Source: Streptomyces sp. CB00316
GTDB lineage: Bacteria; Actinomycetota; Actinomycetes; Streptomycetales; Streptomycetaceae
Direction: 5' to 3'
DNA: 64,000 nt
Assembly (NCBI RefSeq): GCF_001905595.1
Contig: NZ_LIXI01000005.1
Location: forward strand, 648,676 to 712,675
Made by a program: the position numbers and the translations under genes. This document shows positions 24,520-32,858 of the stretch, piece by piece (within the stretch, counting starts at the first letter, position 1; every line of letters begins with the position of its first letter). The notes under the pieces were generated by a model, which was given only the letters and a program-made list of their open reading frames with translations, ran no database searches and was not told the origin of the DNA.

Positions 24520-25980
24520 TCAGCTCGCGGCGTCGGTGGTGGGGGTCTTCTGTTCGCCGGCGGCCTGCTCGGGGGGCGTGGCGGCGGGCGGGGCCGGCGG
24601 CAGCTTGATGGTGAGGCCGAGACCGAGAAGGGCCACCACCGTCGCCGCGCAGGCGGCGATCAGGTAGATGCGCTCGAAGTCGGCGATGTCCTTGAGGGCG
24701 CCGGAGACCACGGTGGCCAGGATCGCGATGCCGATGGCGCCGCCGATCTGCCGGGCCGTCTGGTTCAGGCCCGTTGCCCCGGCGAACCGCAGCGGCGAGA
24801 CCGAGAGCGCGGCGGCCGTGGACGTCCCGGTGGTGATGGCGCCCATGCCGATACCCGCCAGAACGCCGAGCGGGAGCCAGTAGGCCAGGAACATCGAGTG
24901 GTCGGGGAGCGTGAAGGCCAGCAGGAAGCCGGTGCCTGCCAGGATGACCGCGCCGCCTGCGGTGGCGAGCCTCGGCCCGTACGTGGGAGGAAGTTTGCCG
25001 ACCCGCATGGCGACGATGGTCGCCGCGAACGCGCCGGGTGTCATGGCGAGCCCGGCTTCCAGCTCGGAGTAGCCCCACACCTGGGTGACGTACAGGACGC
25101 CGACCAGGAGCCACGAGAAGAGCGCGATGCCGTAGAAGAACGCGGCGGCGTTGGCCAGGGCGAACGTGCGGTTGCGCCACAGGGAGACTTCCAGGGCGGG
25201 GGCCGGGTGCTTGGCGGAGCGCAGCAGGCACAGGGCGATCAGGATCGGGCCCACGATGACGCAGAGGAGGCTGGAGGCCTCGGTCCAGCCCCATTCGCTG
25301 CCCTTGCTGATGCCGAGGCAGAACAGGCCGACACCGGCGCCGAGCATGATCGTGCCCAGGACGTCCGGGAGCTTGCGCTCGGTGCCCGGGGCCGTCGTCG
25401 TGCGCGGGATCGCGGCGGCGCCGTAGAGGAAGAGCAGCCCGAAGGGGATGTTGATCAGGAAGAGGGAGCGCCAGCCGAAGCTGTCGACCAGGACGCCTCC
25501 GACAGCGGGACCGACCGCCGCCGCCAGGGCCGCCGCGGCGCTCCACTGGCCGATGGCCGCGCGGCGGCGCTCGGGCGGCGTGTCCATGAGCACGATGGCG
25601 AGCGAGGCGGGGATCATCGCAGCCGCGCCGATCCCCTGGATCGCACGGGCCACGAGGAGGATGTCGAGGTTGGGCGCCACGGCGCACAGCAGCGACGCCG
25701 CCGTGAAGACGCTGATGCCCGCGAGGAAGATCGTGCGCCTGCCCAGTGCGTCCGCGAGGCGTCCCGCCGGGGCGAGGAGGGCCGCGAAGACGATCGCGTA
25801 GATGGTGATGACCCACGAAAGGCTCTGGAACACGGAGTCCGTGAAGTCCTCGCGCAGGTCGGGCATCGCGAGGTTCACGACGGTGACGTCGAGCACTGCC
25901 AGGAACGAGGCTCCGCACGCCAGGAGCAGTAACGACGTTGCTGACCGTCGCTGTGGAGCGCCGACATCGCTAGTAGCCAC
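24520..25980 (-). CDS. MFS drug exporter (DHA2, 14-TM)
   Basis: About 486 residues with 14 hydrophobic segments. Motif A-like GRLADALGRR is between TM2 and TM3, and motif C-like GPAVGGVLVDSFGW in TM5. GTG 25980 has AAAGG 8 nt upstream; a GTG at 25989 overlaps that site. It probably exports the azoxy product. Two copies of a 17-bp palindrome lie upstream, implying control by a TetR-type repressor that may sense the product. Confidence 0.9.
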   Translation of the reverse strand: MATSDVGAPQRRSATSLLLLACGASFLAVLDVTVVNLAMPDLREDFTDSVFQSLSWVITIYAIVFAALLAPAGRLADALGRRTIFLAGISVFTAASLLCAVAPNLDILLVARAIQGIGAAAMIPASLAIVLMDTPPERRRAAIGQWSAAAALAAAVGPAVGGVLVDSFGWRSLFLINIPFGLLFLYGAAAIPRTTTAPGTERKLPDVLGTIMLGAGVGLFCLGISKGSEWGWTEASSLLCVIVGPILIALCLLRSAKHPAPALEVSLWRNRTFALANAAAFFYGIALFSWLLVGVLYVTQVWGYSELEAGLAMTPGAFAATIVAMRVGKLPPTYGPRLATAGGAVILAGTGFLLAFTLPDHSMFLAYWLPLGVLAGIGMGAITTGTSTAAALSVSPLRFAGATGLNQTARQIGGAIGIAILATVVSGALKDIADFERIYLIAACAATVVALLGLGLTIKLPPAPPAATPPEQAAGEQKTPTTDAAS

Positions 25981-25998
25981 GGGACACACCTTTCTTAG

Positions 25999-26015
25999 AT
26001 ACCGTTGGTAGGAAT
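25999..26015. promoter_or_regulatory. 17-bp operator-like palindrome, copy 1 (MFS promoter)
   Basis: ATACCGTTGGTAGGAAT. Read leftward it is ATTCCTACCAACGGTAT, matching copy 2 at ATwCCTAC and GGTAT. It lies just upstream of the exporter's ribosome-binding site, where a bound repressor would block transcription. Confidence 0.5.
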
Positions 26016-26071
26016 GTATTTAGCCCCGACAGAGGGTGTCAACGAGCCCCGGACGACGTGACCCACTTCAC

Positions 26072-26088
26072 ATACCAACAGTAGGTAT
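26072..26088. promoter_or_regulatory. 17-bp operator-like palindrome, copy 2
   Basis: ATACCAACAGTAGGTAT has 5-bp arms (ATACC/GGTAT). Its centre is 73 bp from copy 1, about seven helical turns. It touches the stop codon of the upstream MmgE/PrpD gene, so the MFS gene probably has its own promoter here. Confidence 0.5.
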
Positions 26089-27581
26089 TAATCCGCGAGA
26101 CGCAAGACCTCGTGCAGCACCTCCGAGAGCTCCCCGGCCGTGAGGTCCTCCAGACGCGCCAGTGCGTCGGCCGCGGCCTCGTCCACGCCCGTGCGCAGCA
26201 ACTTCTCGCGCACCAGGGCCGGATGGTCCTGCCAGGAGGCCGACCCGACGGCTCCTGTCCCGGCGGCCAGCTCGCAGGTCTCCTCGCGCCCGTCACGCAT
26301 CCGCACCGTCATGCGGCAGCCCAGCATCTTCGTGGAGTCCTCGAAGGAGGCGGCGGGCGGACCGAGCTCCTCCAAGAGCGTCTCCATGGGTATTCCGGGC
26401 AGCTCCGTCTCCCACTCCAGGGCGCGCCGCCCGGCGTGGCGCAGGGTCTCGCCGACCGGGGCCGTGGACATCACGCCCCGCCTGCTCAACTCCTCGTCCG
26501 CGTACAGCCGCACCCGCTCTGCGAGCTGCCAGCGGCCCTCCTCGGCCAGCCCCGGCGGGGCGAGGTCGGCGACGGTGAGGGCGCCGGTGAGCAGAGCGGT
26601 GGCCACGTTGTACCCGGCGCTGAGGTTGAGGGCGGGCAGAGAGGTGGCGGCGCCCCGCACATAGCCGTCCGCGTGCCCGCTCATCACCATGGTCATCCTG
26701 GGCACGGCGACGTCGACCGAGGCGATGCCGAGCGGGCCCACCGGGCGTAGCCTGCGGTGCAGTTCGGCGGCGCACTCGACCAGTGCGTCCAGATGGACAC
26801 CGACGGGCAGCAGCTTGAAGGAGAGGGTCTCGGTGTGCCACCGCTCGCCGAGCCCGTACGCGACGAGCTCGGGCACGGCCGCCCCGGCGAACACCGCGAG
26901 GAGCCCCTCGGGATGCTCGATCACGTCGTCGCGGCCGGTCAGCCCGGCCAGCGCTGCGGCGCAGGCGTCGATCGCCGTGCGCACGGGAGCGGCGGCGGAC
27001 AGCACCTTCGCGTCGCTGGCGAGCACGGCGGGGCGCAGCGCGCGCGGGGGCGCGGCCAGCGCCAGGCCCCAGGCGTTCAGCAGCTTCTCCGCGTCCGCGC
27101 CCGCGCCGTGCAGATGGGCGGCACAGGCCGCCACGAGATGAGTGTGGCCGGCCCACTGGCCCCGGAACGGACCCAGTGTGCCGGCGGCGGTGACGCGGGC
27201 GGCAGCCTCGTTGGCAGCGGTCACGGCGGTGATCAGGGCGGGCCCGGACAACGCCTGGCGCCTCTGGTGGGCCACCGGGACGCCGACGGCGGCGTGCGAG
27301 ACGTGGCCCGCGTACAGGGTGTCCTCCAGATAGAGGCTGGAGGACAACGCCGCCATCAGATGGGCCGTACGAGCCGGATCGCCATCGGCGTCGAGGGGGC
27401 CGTACGCCGTGAGGAGGGTGCGGCCCACCGGGTGCGCGGCGGTGGCACGGACCGCCGCGAGGTGGGAGACGACCTGGCTGGTGACGATCGGGCCGAGACG
27501 AGCGGGAATGTCCTCGTACCGCAGCCCCGCGGTCCACCGGGCGAGGGCCCGGGTGGGACCCCCGCCGCTCGCACCGCTCAT
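26088..27581 (-). CDS. MmgE/PrpD-family protein, copy 1 (VlmK-like)
   Basis: A 497-residue protein of the 2-methylcitrate dehydratase fold. Recognisable blocks are LEDTLYAGHVSHAAVGVPVA near residue 88, NEAAARVTAAGTLGPFRGQW, and RWHTETLSFKLLPVGVHLDA near residue 255. In valanimycin biosynthesis VlmK, of this family, eliminates phosphate from the O-phosphorylated hydrate made by VlmJ to form the dehydroalanine-like unit. The kinase-like gene overlaps this one by ATGA, the same pairing. A second family member lies at 29915. Confidence 0.85.
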   Translation of the reverse strand: MSGASGGGPTRALARWTAGLRYEDIPARLGPIVTSQVVSHLAAVRATAAHPVGRTLLTAYGPLDADGDPARTAHLMAALSSSLYLEDTLYAGHVSHAAVGVPVAHQRRQALSGPALITAVTAANEAAARVTAAGTLGPFRGQWAGHTHLVAACAAHLHGAGADAEKLLNAWGLALAAPPRALRPAVLASDAKVLSAAAPVRTAIDACAAALAGLTGRDDVIEHPEGLLAVFAGAAVPELVAYGLGERWHTETLSFKLLPVGVHLDALVECAAELHRRLRPVGPLGIASVDVAVPRMTMVMSGHADGYVRGAATSLPALNLSAGYNVATALLTGALTVADLAPPGLAEEGRWQLAERVRLYADEELSRRGVMSTAPVGETLRHAGRRALEWETELPGIPMETLLEELGPPAASFEDSTKMLGCRMTVRMRDGREETCELAAGTGAVGSASWQDHPALVREKLLRTGVDEAAADALARLEDLTAGELSEVLHEVLRLAD

Positions 27582-28579
27582 ACGACGCCCTCGGCGTGCT
27601 CCGCGAAGCTCGACACGCGCGGGGAGCCCTGCATCGGCGCCGGCGGGGCGAGGACGGGAAGGACGGCGGGGAGCACGTCGATGGTGTAGCGCGAGGCTTC
27701 GCCCGTGCAGAGTTCGCCGTCGTGCTCGAAGGAGAGCTGCCGGCCGTCGGTGCGCTCGACGACGAAGCGGGAGCCACGCTCGTACACAACGCCGGGGCGC
27801 CCTATATGGCTGCCGTCCCGGGTCAGTCCGGCCAGCTCGCGGACGCCCATCGGACCGCCCACCACGCAGACGTCGAGCAGGCCGTCGTCGATGACCGAGT
27901 GCGGCAGCAGTTTGAAGCGGCCCGCCCGGTAGCGGCCGCCGCCGATGTTCACCAGGGCGACGGGGCCTTCGTGGACGACCCTTCCGTCCACGCTCACCCG
28001 GCCCTCGTACGGCGTGTACGTGCCCATGATCTGAGCGACGGCCTGCTGGTACCGGTCACGGCCCGGAATCTCGAACATGCCGTGGGCCGCTTCCAGGGCG
28101 TCCGCGACCAGGCCCGCCCCCGCGCCGAGCAGCGCCAGGACGTCGATCTCCAGGATGTGCGCCATGTCCACCCAGCGCAGATGGGGGTGCTCGCCGGACA
28201 GGGCCTGGTCGAGGACCTGGCGCCAGGGGGCGTCACCCCAGATCTCCTGGTAGAAGGAGTTGCCGGTACCGAAGGGGATGTTGACCATCGCGGGCCGCCG
28301 TCCCCCGGGCTGTTCCAGACCCGAGCGGGCCAGACCCGACGCCACCTCGCGGGTCGTGCCGTCGCCGCCGAGCACGATCACCGCCTCAGTGTGCGAGGCG
28401 GCGGCCCTGGCGGCACGCTCCTCGGCATGGCCCTGGTATTCGGTGTGTACGACTTCGAGGTGCGGCACCAGGCCTTCGCAGTGTGCGACGACCTGGTCGA
28501 TGCGCTGCCGGTCGCGGGCCCCGGCCCGGGGGTTGGCGATCAGCAGGGCGCGGGCCGCCCAGCTCCGGTCAGTCACCAT
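27578..28579 (-). CDS. diacylglycerol-kinase-like enzyme (VlmJ-like)
   Basis: A 333-residue lipid-kinase-fold protein. It has the ANPRAGARDRQRI start, the nucleotide-binding GGDGTTREV, and NIPFGTGNSFYQEIWG. VlmJ in valanimycin biosynthesis is a diacylglycerol-kinase homologue that phosphorylates the hydroxyl of valanimycin hydrate. The coupling to the downstream MmgE/PrpD gene (ATGA overlap) supports the same kinase-then-elimination pair. A true lipid kinase is less likely in this context. It overlaps the methyltransferase gene by 11 bp. Confidence 0.85.
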   Translation of the reverse strand: MVTDRSWAARALLIANPRAGARDRQRIDQVVAHCEGLVPHLEVVHTEYQGHAEERAARAAASHTEAVIVLGGDGTTREVASGLARSGLEQPGGRRPAMVNIPFGTGNSFYQEIWGDAPWRQVLDQALSGEHPHLRWVDMAHILEIDVLALLGAGAGLVADALEAAHGMFEIPGRDRYQQAVAQIMGTYTPYEGRVSVDGRVVHEGPVALVNIGGGRYRAGRFKLLPHSVIDDGLLDVCVVGGPMGVRELAGLTRDGSHIGRPGVVYERGSRFVVERTDGRQLSFEHDGELCTGEASRYTIDVLPAVLPVLAPPAPMQGSPRVSSFAEHAEGVV

Positions 28580-29480
28580 GGCCGCCCACCTCCCGTTCGG
28601 CGCGACGCGCCGTGACCAGCCCCATGAAGTCGTCGTCGCTGCAGTACGGGTCGCTGCCGCCGTAGCGTCGGACCAGGTCGGTCACGCGCAGCTGTTCCAC
28701 CGGTTCGAATCCCGCGTCACGGACCGTGGCGGCGGCGGAGTGCGGGGTCAGGCCGTTGATGTACGGCTCGCCCTGTTCGGCCACCTGGCGCGCCATCTCC
28801 AGGGCCCCCTCGTAAGGGCTCGTGCCCTCCACCACGGCCTCGTCCATGTAGTCGAAGAGCAGCAGGCTGCCGGGTGCGACGGTGTCCGCCAGGTCGGCGA
28901 GGGTGGCTCGGCATGCCTCGGGCGGCAGGAAGAACGTCACCCCCAACCACCCCACTACGCACGGCGTGTCGACGTCGAAGCCGTGCGCGGTGAGCTCCGC
29001 GCGCAGCGAGGCGCCCGCAGTGAAGTCGAGGGGCACCGAGGTGACCGGGGACGTGAGGTCCGCCGCGGCGAGCGCCTCCAGCTTGGCCGTCTGCGTCGCG
29101 GGGTGGTCCACCTCGAAGAACCGCACCGTGTCGGGGCCGGTGTAGCGCAGCGCCGTGGTGTCGTATCCGGCGCCGAGCAGCACCACCTGGCGCACCCCCG
29201 CGTCGACCGCGAGTGCAACCAGATCCTCGAAGTAGCGCTGACGCAGCAGGATTTCAGCGATGAATCCGCCGTGCGCCCGGTCCAGGCGCTGCAGTCGGCC
29301 GAGGGCCTCCTGCGAGGTGACGGGCGGGGGAACGGTGACGAACAGGTGCGCGAAGGTGTCGCCCAGCAGTCGTCTGCCCGGCTCGATGACGGCGTCGGAG
29401 GCGCGGGCGCGCGCGGTGAGGTGGGCCGTCTCGCTTGAGTGCCCGGACTGCAGCCGGGTGGGTGGAGGTGCGGCTGTCAC
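28569..29480 (-). CDS. SAM-dependent methyltransferase (LCMT/TIGR00027-like)
   Basis: A 303-residue methyltransferase from GTG 29480, which has GAGCGAGG upstream; longer in-frame starts give an atypical basic leader. SAM-binding motif VVLLGAGYDTTALRY is near residue 105, followed by FFEVDHPATQ. Leucine carboxyl methyltransferase-like enzymes often methylate carboxylates. Methyl esters occur in azodyrecin-type azoxy compounds, so esterifying the serine-derived carboxyl is a reasonable guess. O-methylation of a hydroxyl is the alternative. It is the first gene of the kinase/PrpD operon. Confidence 0.82.
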   Translation of the reverse strand: MTAAPPPTRLQSGHSSETAHLTARARASDAVIEPGRRLLGDTFAHLFVTVPPPVTSQEALGRLQRLDRAHGGFIAEILLRQRYFEDLVALAVDAGVRQVVLLGAGYDTTALRYTGPDTVRFFEVDHPATQTAKLEALAAADLTSPVTSVPLDFTAGASLRAELTAHGFDVDTPCVVGWLGVTFFLPPEACRATLADLADTVAPGSLLLFDYMDEAVVEGTSPYEGALEMARQVAEQGEPYINGLTPHSAAATVRDAGFEPVEQLRVTDLVRRYGGSDPYCSDDDFMGLVTARRAEREVGGHGD

Positions 29481-29914
29481 GGCAGATGCCTCGCTCAGAT
29501 GTGGGTACGGGTGAGGGGCGAACACTCCTGTTACGCGGGCGGCCACCGCACCCCTCAAAACAGTTCGGCCACCCGCGACGGCGGCACGCGACGTGATGTC
29601 CGGTTCGCTGCTTCGGGTGGGCGGGACGGGACGGTCGCAGGCTCGCAGGCCGGCCATGGCCCGGGTGAACGGCCCCCTCCCGGGCTCACCGGAATCCCTC
29701 ACGCGACCAGCCGTTTCCGCTCCGGGCGGACGGCGCCGGCGTTGCTCGGAGCCGTCCCGTGATCCCTGGCGGGCGCACGACGACAGCCACGGCAGGGGCG
29801 GCATCACAACACCTGCCGCCCGCCGGGATGAGGGGTGGGGCCCTCTCGCGCGTAAGACACGCAGAGGCACCGAAGCACGACGTGAGAGCACCCGAGAGGA
29901 TTGAGGGAGACCCA
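29481..29914. other. gene-free divergent region between methyltransferase and second MmgE/PrpD gene
   Basis: No supported gene lies in these 434 bp. I see no copies of the 11-bp repeat array here, so the kinase/PrpD operon and the second PrpD gene may be controlled differently from the other four units. Short GC-rich inverted repeats occur (for example around 29660-29695) without clear meaning. Confidence 0.5.
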
Positions 29915-31420
29915 GTGACGACACTCACGGAAGAGCTGGCGGGATGGGCGAGCGCGCTGCGCTTCGACGAGATACCGGACGACGTCGTCACCATCGCCAA
30001 ACACCAGATCCTGTCCCAGATGGCCGCCGTGCGGGCCGGCCTCGACCACCCCTTGGGCCGACGGTTCGTCCAGGGCTTCGGCGCACCGTTCCAGGACGAC
30101 CCGGCCCGGTCCGCCTTCGTGCTCTCCGGTCTCGGATCCTGGCTCCACTTCGACGACACGGCCTACGCCGGCCATCTGTCCAACTCGACCGTGGCCGTCC
30201 CCCTCGCGTACGCCACGAGACAAGGGCTCACCGGGAAGCAACTGCTCACCTCGATCGTCGTCGCGAACGAGACGGCGGCGCGGATCACCGCCGCCACGAC
30301 GCTGGGGCCCTTCCGGGGCCAGAGCGCCGCGTTCACCCATGTCACCGGGGCCATAGCCGGGCGGCTGCGCGGCGAGAACGCATCGGCGCAGCGGTGGGTG
30401 GACACACTCGGCCTCGGCTTCGGGCTGCCTCCCCGTACCGTGCCGGTGGGCTTCCTCGACGGCGACGCCAAGCTCTTCGGCGCGTCGACCCCGGTGCGCG
30501 TGGGGCTCGACGCCTGTGACGCGTCGGCCGTGGGCCTCGCGGGCAGCCCGGTGATCCTCGAGCATCCGGAGGGGTTCCTCTCCCGGTTCGCCACCGTTGC
30601 GCTTCCCGAGGCCGTGGTGGCCGGGCTCGGCACGCGCTGGCACACCCGCACGACGTCCTTCAAAGTGCACCCCGGAGGGCCGGGCATGGACTCCGCCATC
30701 GATCTGGGCCTGGAACTGCACCGGGAGCTTTCCTCGCCGGACCGTCCGCTGCGCGCCGCCGACATCGACGAGATCAGCGTCGACACATCCCTGTACACGG
30801 CGGTGGTGGAGCGCCGGGCCGCCGAGTACCTGCGTGGCGCCCTGTCCCCGGTGAGCGCGCTGGTGTTCTCGCTGCGGTACACCCTCGCCACAGCCCTGAT
30901 CACGGGACAGCTGAGCACCGGCGACTTCACGGAGAAGGCGATCGAGGACACGGAGCGGTGGTCGCTCGCCGACCGGATGGACGTTCGCCTGGACCGGGAG
31001 ATGACGCGGGAGCTGTTCCACTGCGAGGTGCCGTTCGGCGAGGCGCTGCGGCAGGCCGGGGGACGGGGCAAGGAGTGGCTGCGGCAGTTCGGTGCGGGCT
31101 GGGAGGGCGACGGGCAGTGGCTCGTCGACCTGGTGGGCGAACTCCCGCCGCCGAGCCGGGACTTCAGCGACGCCCGCAAGGTGACCGGGGCACGGGTGCA
31201 CGTACGCATGAAGGACGGGCGCAGCGTCAGCCGGGAGCTGATGGTGCCCATGGGCGCCGTCGGCGGTGAGGGCCGCCCGCCGATCGCGGGGGTGGTGCGG
31301 GACAAGTGGCTCGGCACGGGGGGCCAGGAGGAGTTCGCCGACGGTGTCGACCGCCTGGAGGAGGCGTCGGCGGACGAGGTGGGCCGGCTGCTGACACTGA
31401 TCTTCGACAACGCCTCCTGA
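29915..31420 (+). CDS. MmgE/PrpD-family protein, copy 2 (VlmK-like)
   Basis: A 501-residue paralogue of the 26088-27581 product. GTG 29915 sits 6 nt after GAGGGAG; upstream in-frame codons are non-coding in character. Matching blocks are HFDDTAYAGHLSNSTVAVPL, NETAARITAATTLGPFRGQS and RWHTRTTSFKVHPGGPGMDS. The two copies are clearly homologous but well diverged, and are oriented away from each other around the methyltransferase gene. The copies may act on different stereoisomers, catalyse successive eliminations, or form a heteromer. Confidence 0.85.
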   Translation: MTTLTEELAGWASALRFDEIPDDVVTIAKHQILSQMAAVRAGLDHPLGRRFVQGFGAPFQDDPARSAFVLSGLGSWLHFDDTAYAGHLSNSTVAVPLAYATRQGLTGKQLLTSIVVANETAARITAATTLGPFRGQSAAFTHVTGAIAGRLRGENASAQRWVDTLGLGFGLPPRTVPVGFLDGDAKLFGASTPVRVGLDACDASAVGLAGSPVILEHPEGFLSRFATVALPEAVVAGLGTRWHTRTTSFKVHPGGPGMDSAIDLGLELHRELSSPDRPLRAADIDEISVDTSLYTAVVERRAAEYLRGALSPVSALVFSLRYTLATALITGQLSTGDFTEKAIEDTERWSLADRMDVRLDREMTRELFHCEVPFGEALRQAGGRGKEWLRQFGAGWEGDGQWLVDLVGELPPPSRDFSDARKVTGARVHVRMKDGRSVSRELMVPMGAVGGEGRPPIAGVVRDKWLGTGGQEEFADGVDRLEEASADEVGRLLTLIFDNAS

Positions 31421-31448
31421 GGCGCGCGGCCCGGCCGTCGAGGACGAC

Positions 31449-31488
31449 GAGGGGAGGGGCCCGGTGCTCACACCGGGCCCCTCCCCTC
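31449..31488. terminator. perfect 18-bp hairpin after the second MmgE/PrpD gene
   Basis: GAGGGGAGGGGCCCGGTG (31449-31466) pairs exactly with 31471-31488 around CTCA, 28 bp after the stop. It probably works in both directions because the next gene converges. Confidence 0.8.
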
Positions 31489-31581
31489 ACTGTCGGTGCC
31501 GGAGACGGGGAACATGGCCCGGCCCGGAGAACCGCGTGTGCGGTGCACCGGTTTCACCTGAAGTGACGTCGCGGAAGCGGC

Positions 31582-31620
31582 GCGGGGCCGGTGGTCCGTC
31601 GTGGACGGCACCGGCCCCGC
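31582..31620. terminator. 12-bp hairpin after the second diiron gene
   Basis: GCGGGGCCGGTG (31582-31593) pairs with CACCGGCCCCGC (31609-31620), and GTCC/GGAC extends the stem inside. It lies 56 bp beyond the stop of the leftward diiron gene. Confidence 0.65.
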
Positions 31621-31675
31621 ACTCTCATCGCCGCGCGGCCCCCGGTTCCAGCGCGCCGCACGGAAGCTCCCGCAA

Positions 31676-32758
31676 TCAGCTGCCGCCGGACGTGCTGAGC
31701 GCACCCTCGGCGATGGCCTCGTGGACCTCGGCGCGCCTCGCCTCCATCTCACGGCGTTCCGCGTCGAGGGCTTCGGCCTGGAGTTCGTCGGACTCCATCA
31801 GCTTGACCAGGTCGGCGCCTGCGAGGTCCAGGACGCCCATGTCGTCGTACGCCTGCCGGATCCTGGGACTCCACAGGCCGATGTCCTTGACGCACGGCAC
31901 GATGCGGGTGAAGAGCAGGGAACGGAACGCCCGCATGCGCGGACCGTTGTTCATGTACTCCATGCACTCCTTCATGTCGAACCCGAGGTTCTCCCAGACC
32001 TCCTGCATCCGCAGCCGGTCCCGCATCAGGTAGCAGCCCTCGATGATGAACTCTTCGCGCTCCGCCAGTTCCTGACTGCTCAGGTTCTTGTAGTAGTCCC
32101 GCAGAGCCAGCCTTCCGAAGGCGACGTGCCGGGCCTCGTCCTGCATGATGTACGAGAGGATCTGCTTGGGCAGCGGCTTGGTGGTCTTGTCCCGCAGGAT
32201 CCCGAAGGCGGCGAGCGCGAGCCCCTCGATGAGGACCTGCATGCCGAGATAGGGCATGTCCCAGCGGGAGTCCCCCAGGGCCTGGCCGAGCAGCTCCTTG
32301 AGGTGAGGGCTGATCGGGTAGGTCATCTCGATCTTCTCCTGCACGAACCGGGAGAAGAGCTCCACGTGCCGGGCCTCGTCCATGACCTGGGTGGAGGCAT
32401 AGAACTTCGCGTCCATGTCGGGGACGGATTCCACGATGCGCGCGGAACAGATCATCGCGCCTTGCTCTCCGTGCAGGAACTGGCTGAACTCCCAGGCCGC
32501 CATGTGCTGCCGCAGTTCCTGCTTCTCCCGTACGTTGAGCTTGGAGTACTGCTTCGAGCCGTACAGGCCGAGCGTGTGCTCAGGAGTTCCGAGGGCGTCG
32601 TAGGGGTCGACTTCGAGGGACCAGTCGATGCGCTTCGCGCTGTCCCACTGCTTGTCCTTGCCCTTTTGGTAGAGGTTCATCAGGGTTTCGCGCTCGGAAT
32701 CGTATTCCCATGTGAAACGACTCGAGCCCTGCATGGGGAAGTTCCAGGCGAGTTCCAT
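31676..32758 (-). CDS. ferritin-like diiron protein, second copy
   Basis: A 360-residue helical non-haem diiron protein. Likely ligands are E98 (HGEQGAM), E128 and H131 (MDEARH), E178 (LIEGL), and E208 and H211 (QDEARH). It is longer than, and not closely similar to, the 11817 protein. It is the only protein gene downstream of the tRNA, apparently on the same transcript under a repeat-array promoter. It could be the azoxy synthase or a second oxidase such as an alkyl-chain desaturase or hydroxylase. The start is ATG 32758 with AGGAG about 9 nt upstream. Confidence 0.75.
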   Translation of the reverse strand: MELAWNFPMQGSSRFTWEYDSERETLMNLYQKGKDKQWDSAKRIDWSLEVDPYDALGTPEHTLGLYGSKQYSKLNVREKQELRQHMAAWEFSQFLHGEQGAMICSARIVESVPDMDAKFYASTQVMDEARHVELFSRFVQEKIEMTYPISPHLKELLGQALGDSRWDMPYLGMQVLIEGLALAAFGILRDKTTKPLPKQILSYIMQDEARHVAFGRLALRDYYKNLSSQELAEREEFIIEGCYLMRDRLRMQEVWENLGFDMKECMEYMNNGPRMRAFRSLLFTRIVPCVKDIGLWSPRIRQAYDDMGVLDLAGADLVKLMESDELQAEALDAERREMEARRAEVHEAIAEGALSTSGGS

Positions 32759-32791
32759 AAGAATGTCTCCTGCGGTCGCGACGAGCGCTGC

Positions 32792-32839
32792 ACGGCGACG
32801 TGTCCGGCGAGATGTTCACATCGCCGGACACATCGCCGT
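32792..32839. repeat. 19-bp stem-loop between the tRNA and the diiron gene
   Basis: The arms at 32792-32810 and 32821-32839 pair with one mismatch around a 10-nt loop. It lies 20 bp past the tRNA 3' end and 34 bp before the diiron start. It could be an attenuator, a processing signal that frees the tRNA, or a stabiliser of the mRNA 5' end. No U-tract follows on the minus strand. Confidence 0.6.
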
Positions 32840-32858
32840 CCGCGTCTTGCAAGCGCAG

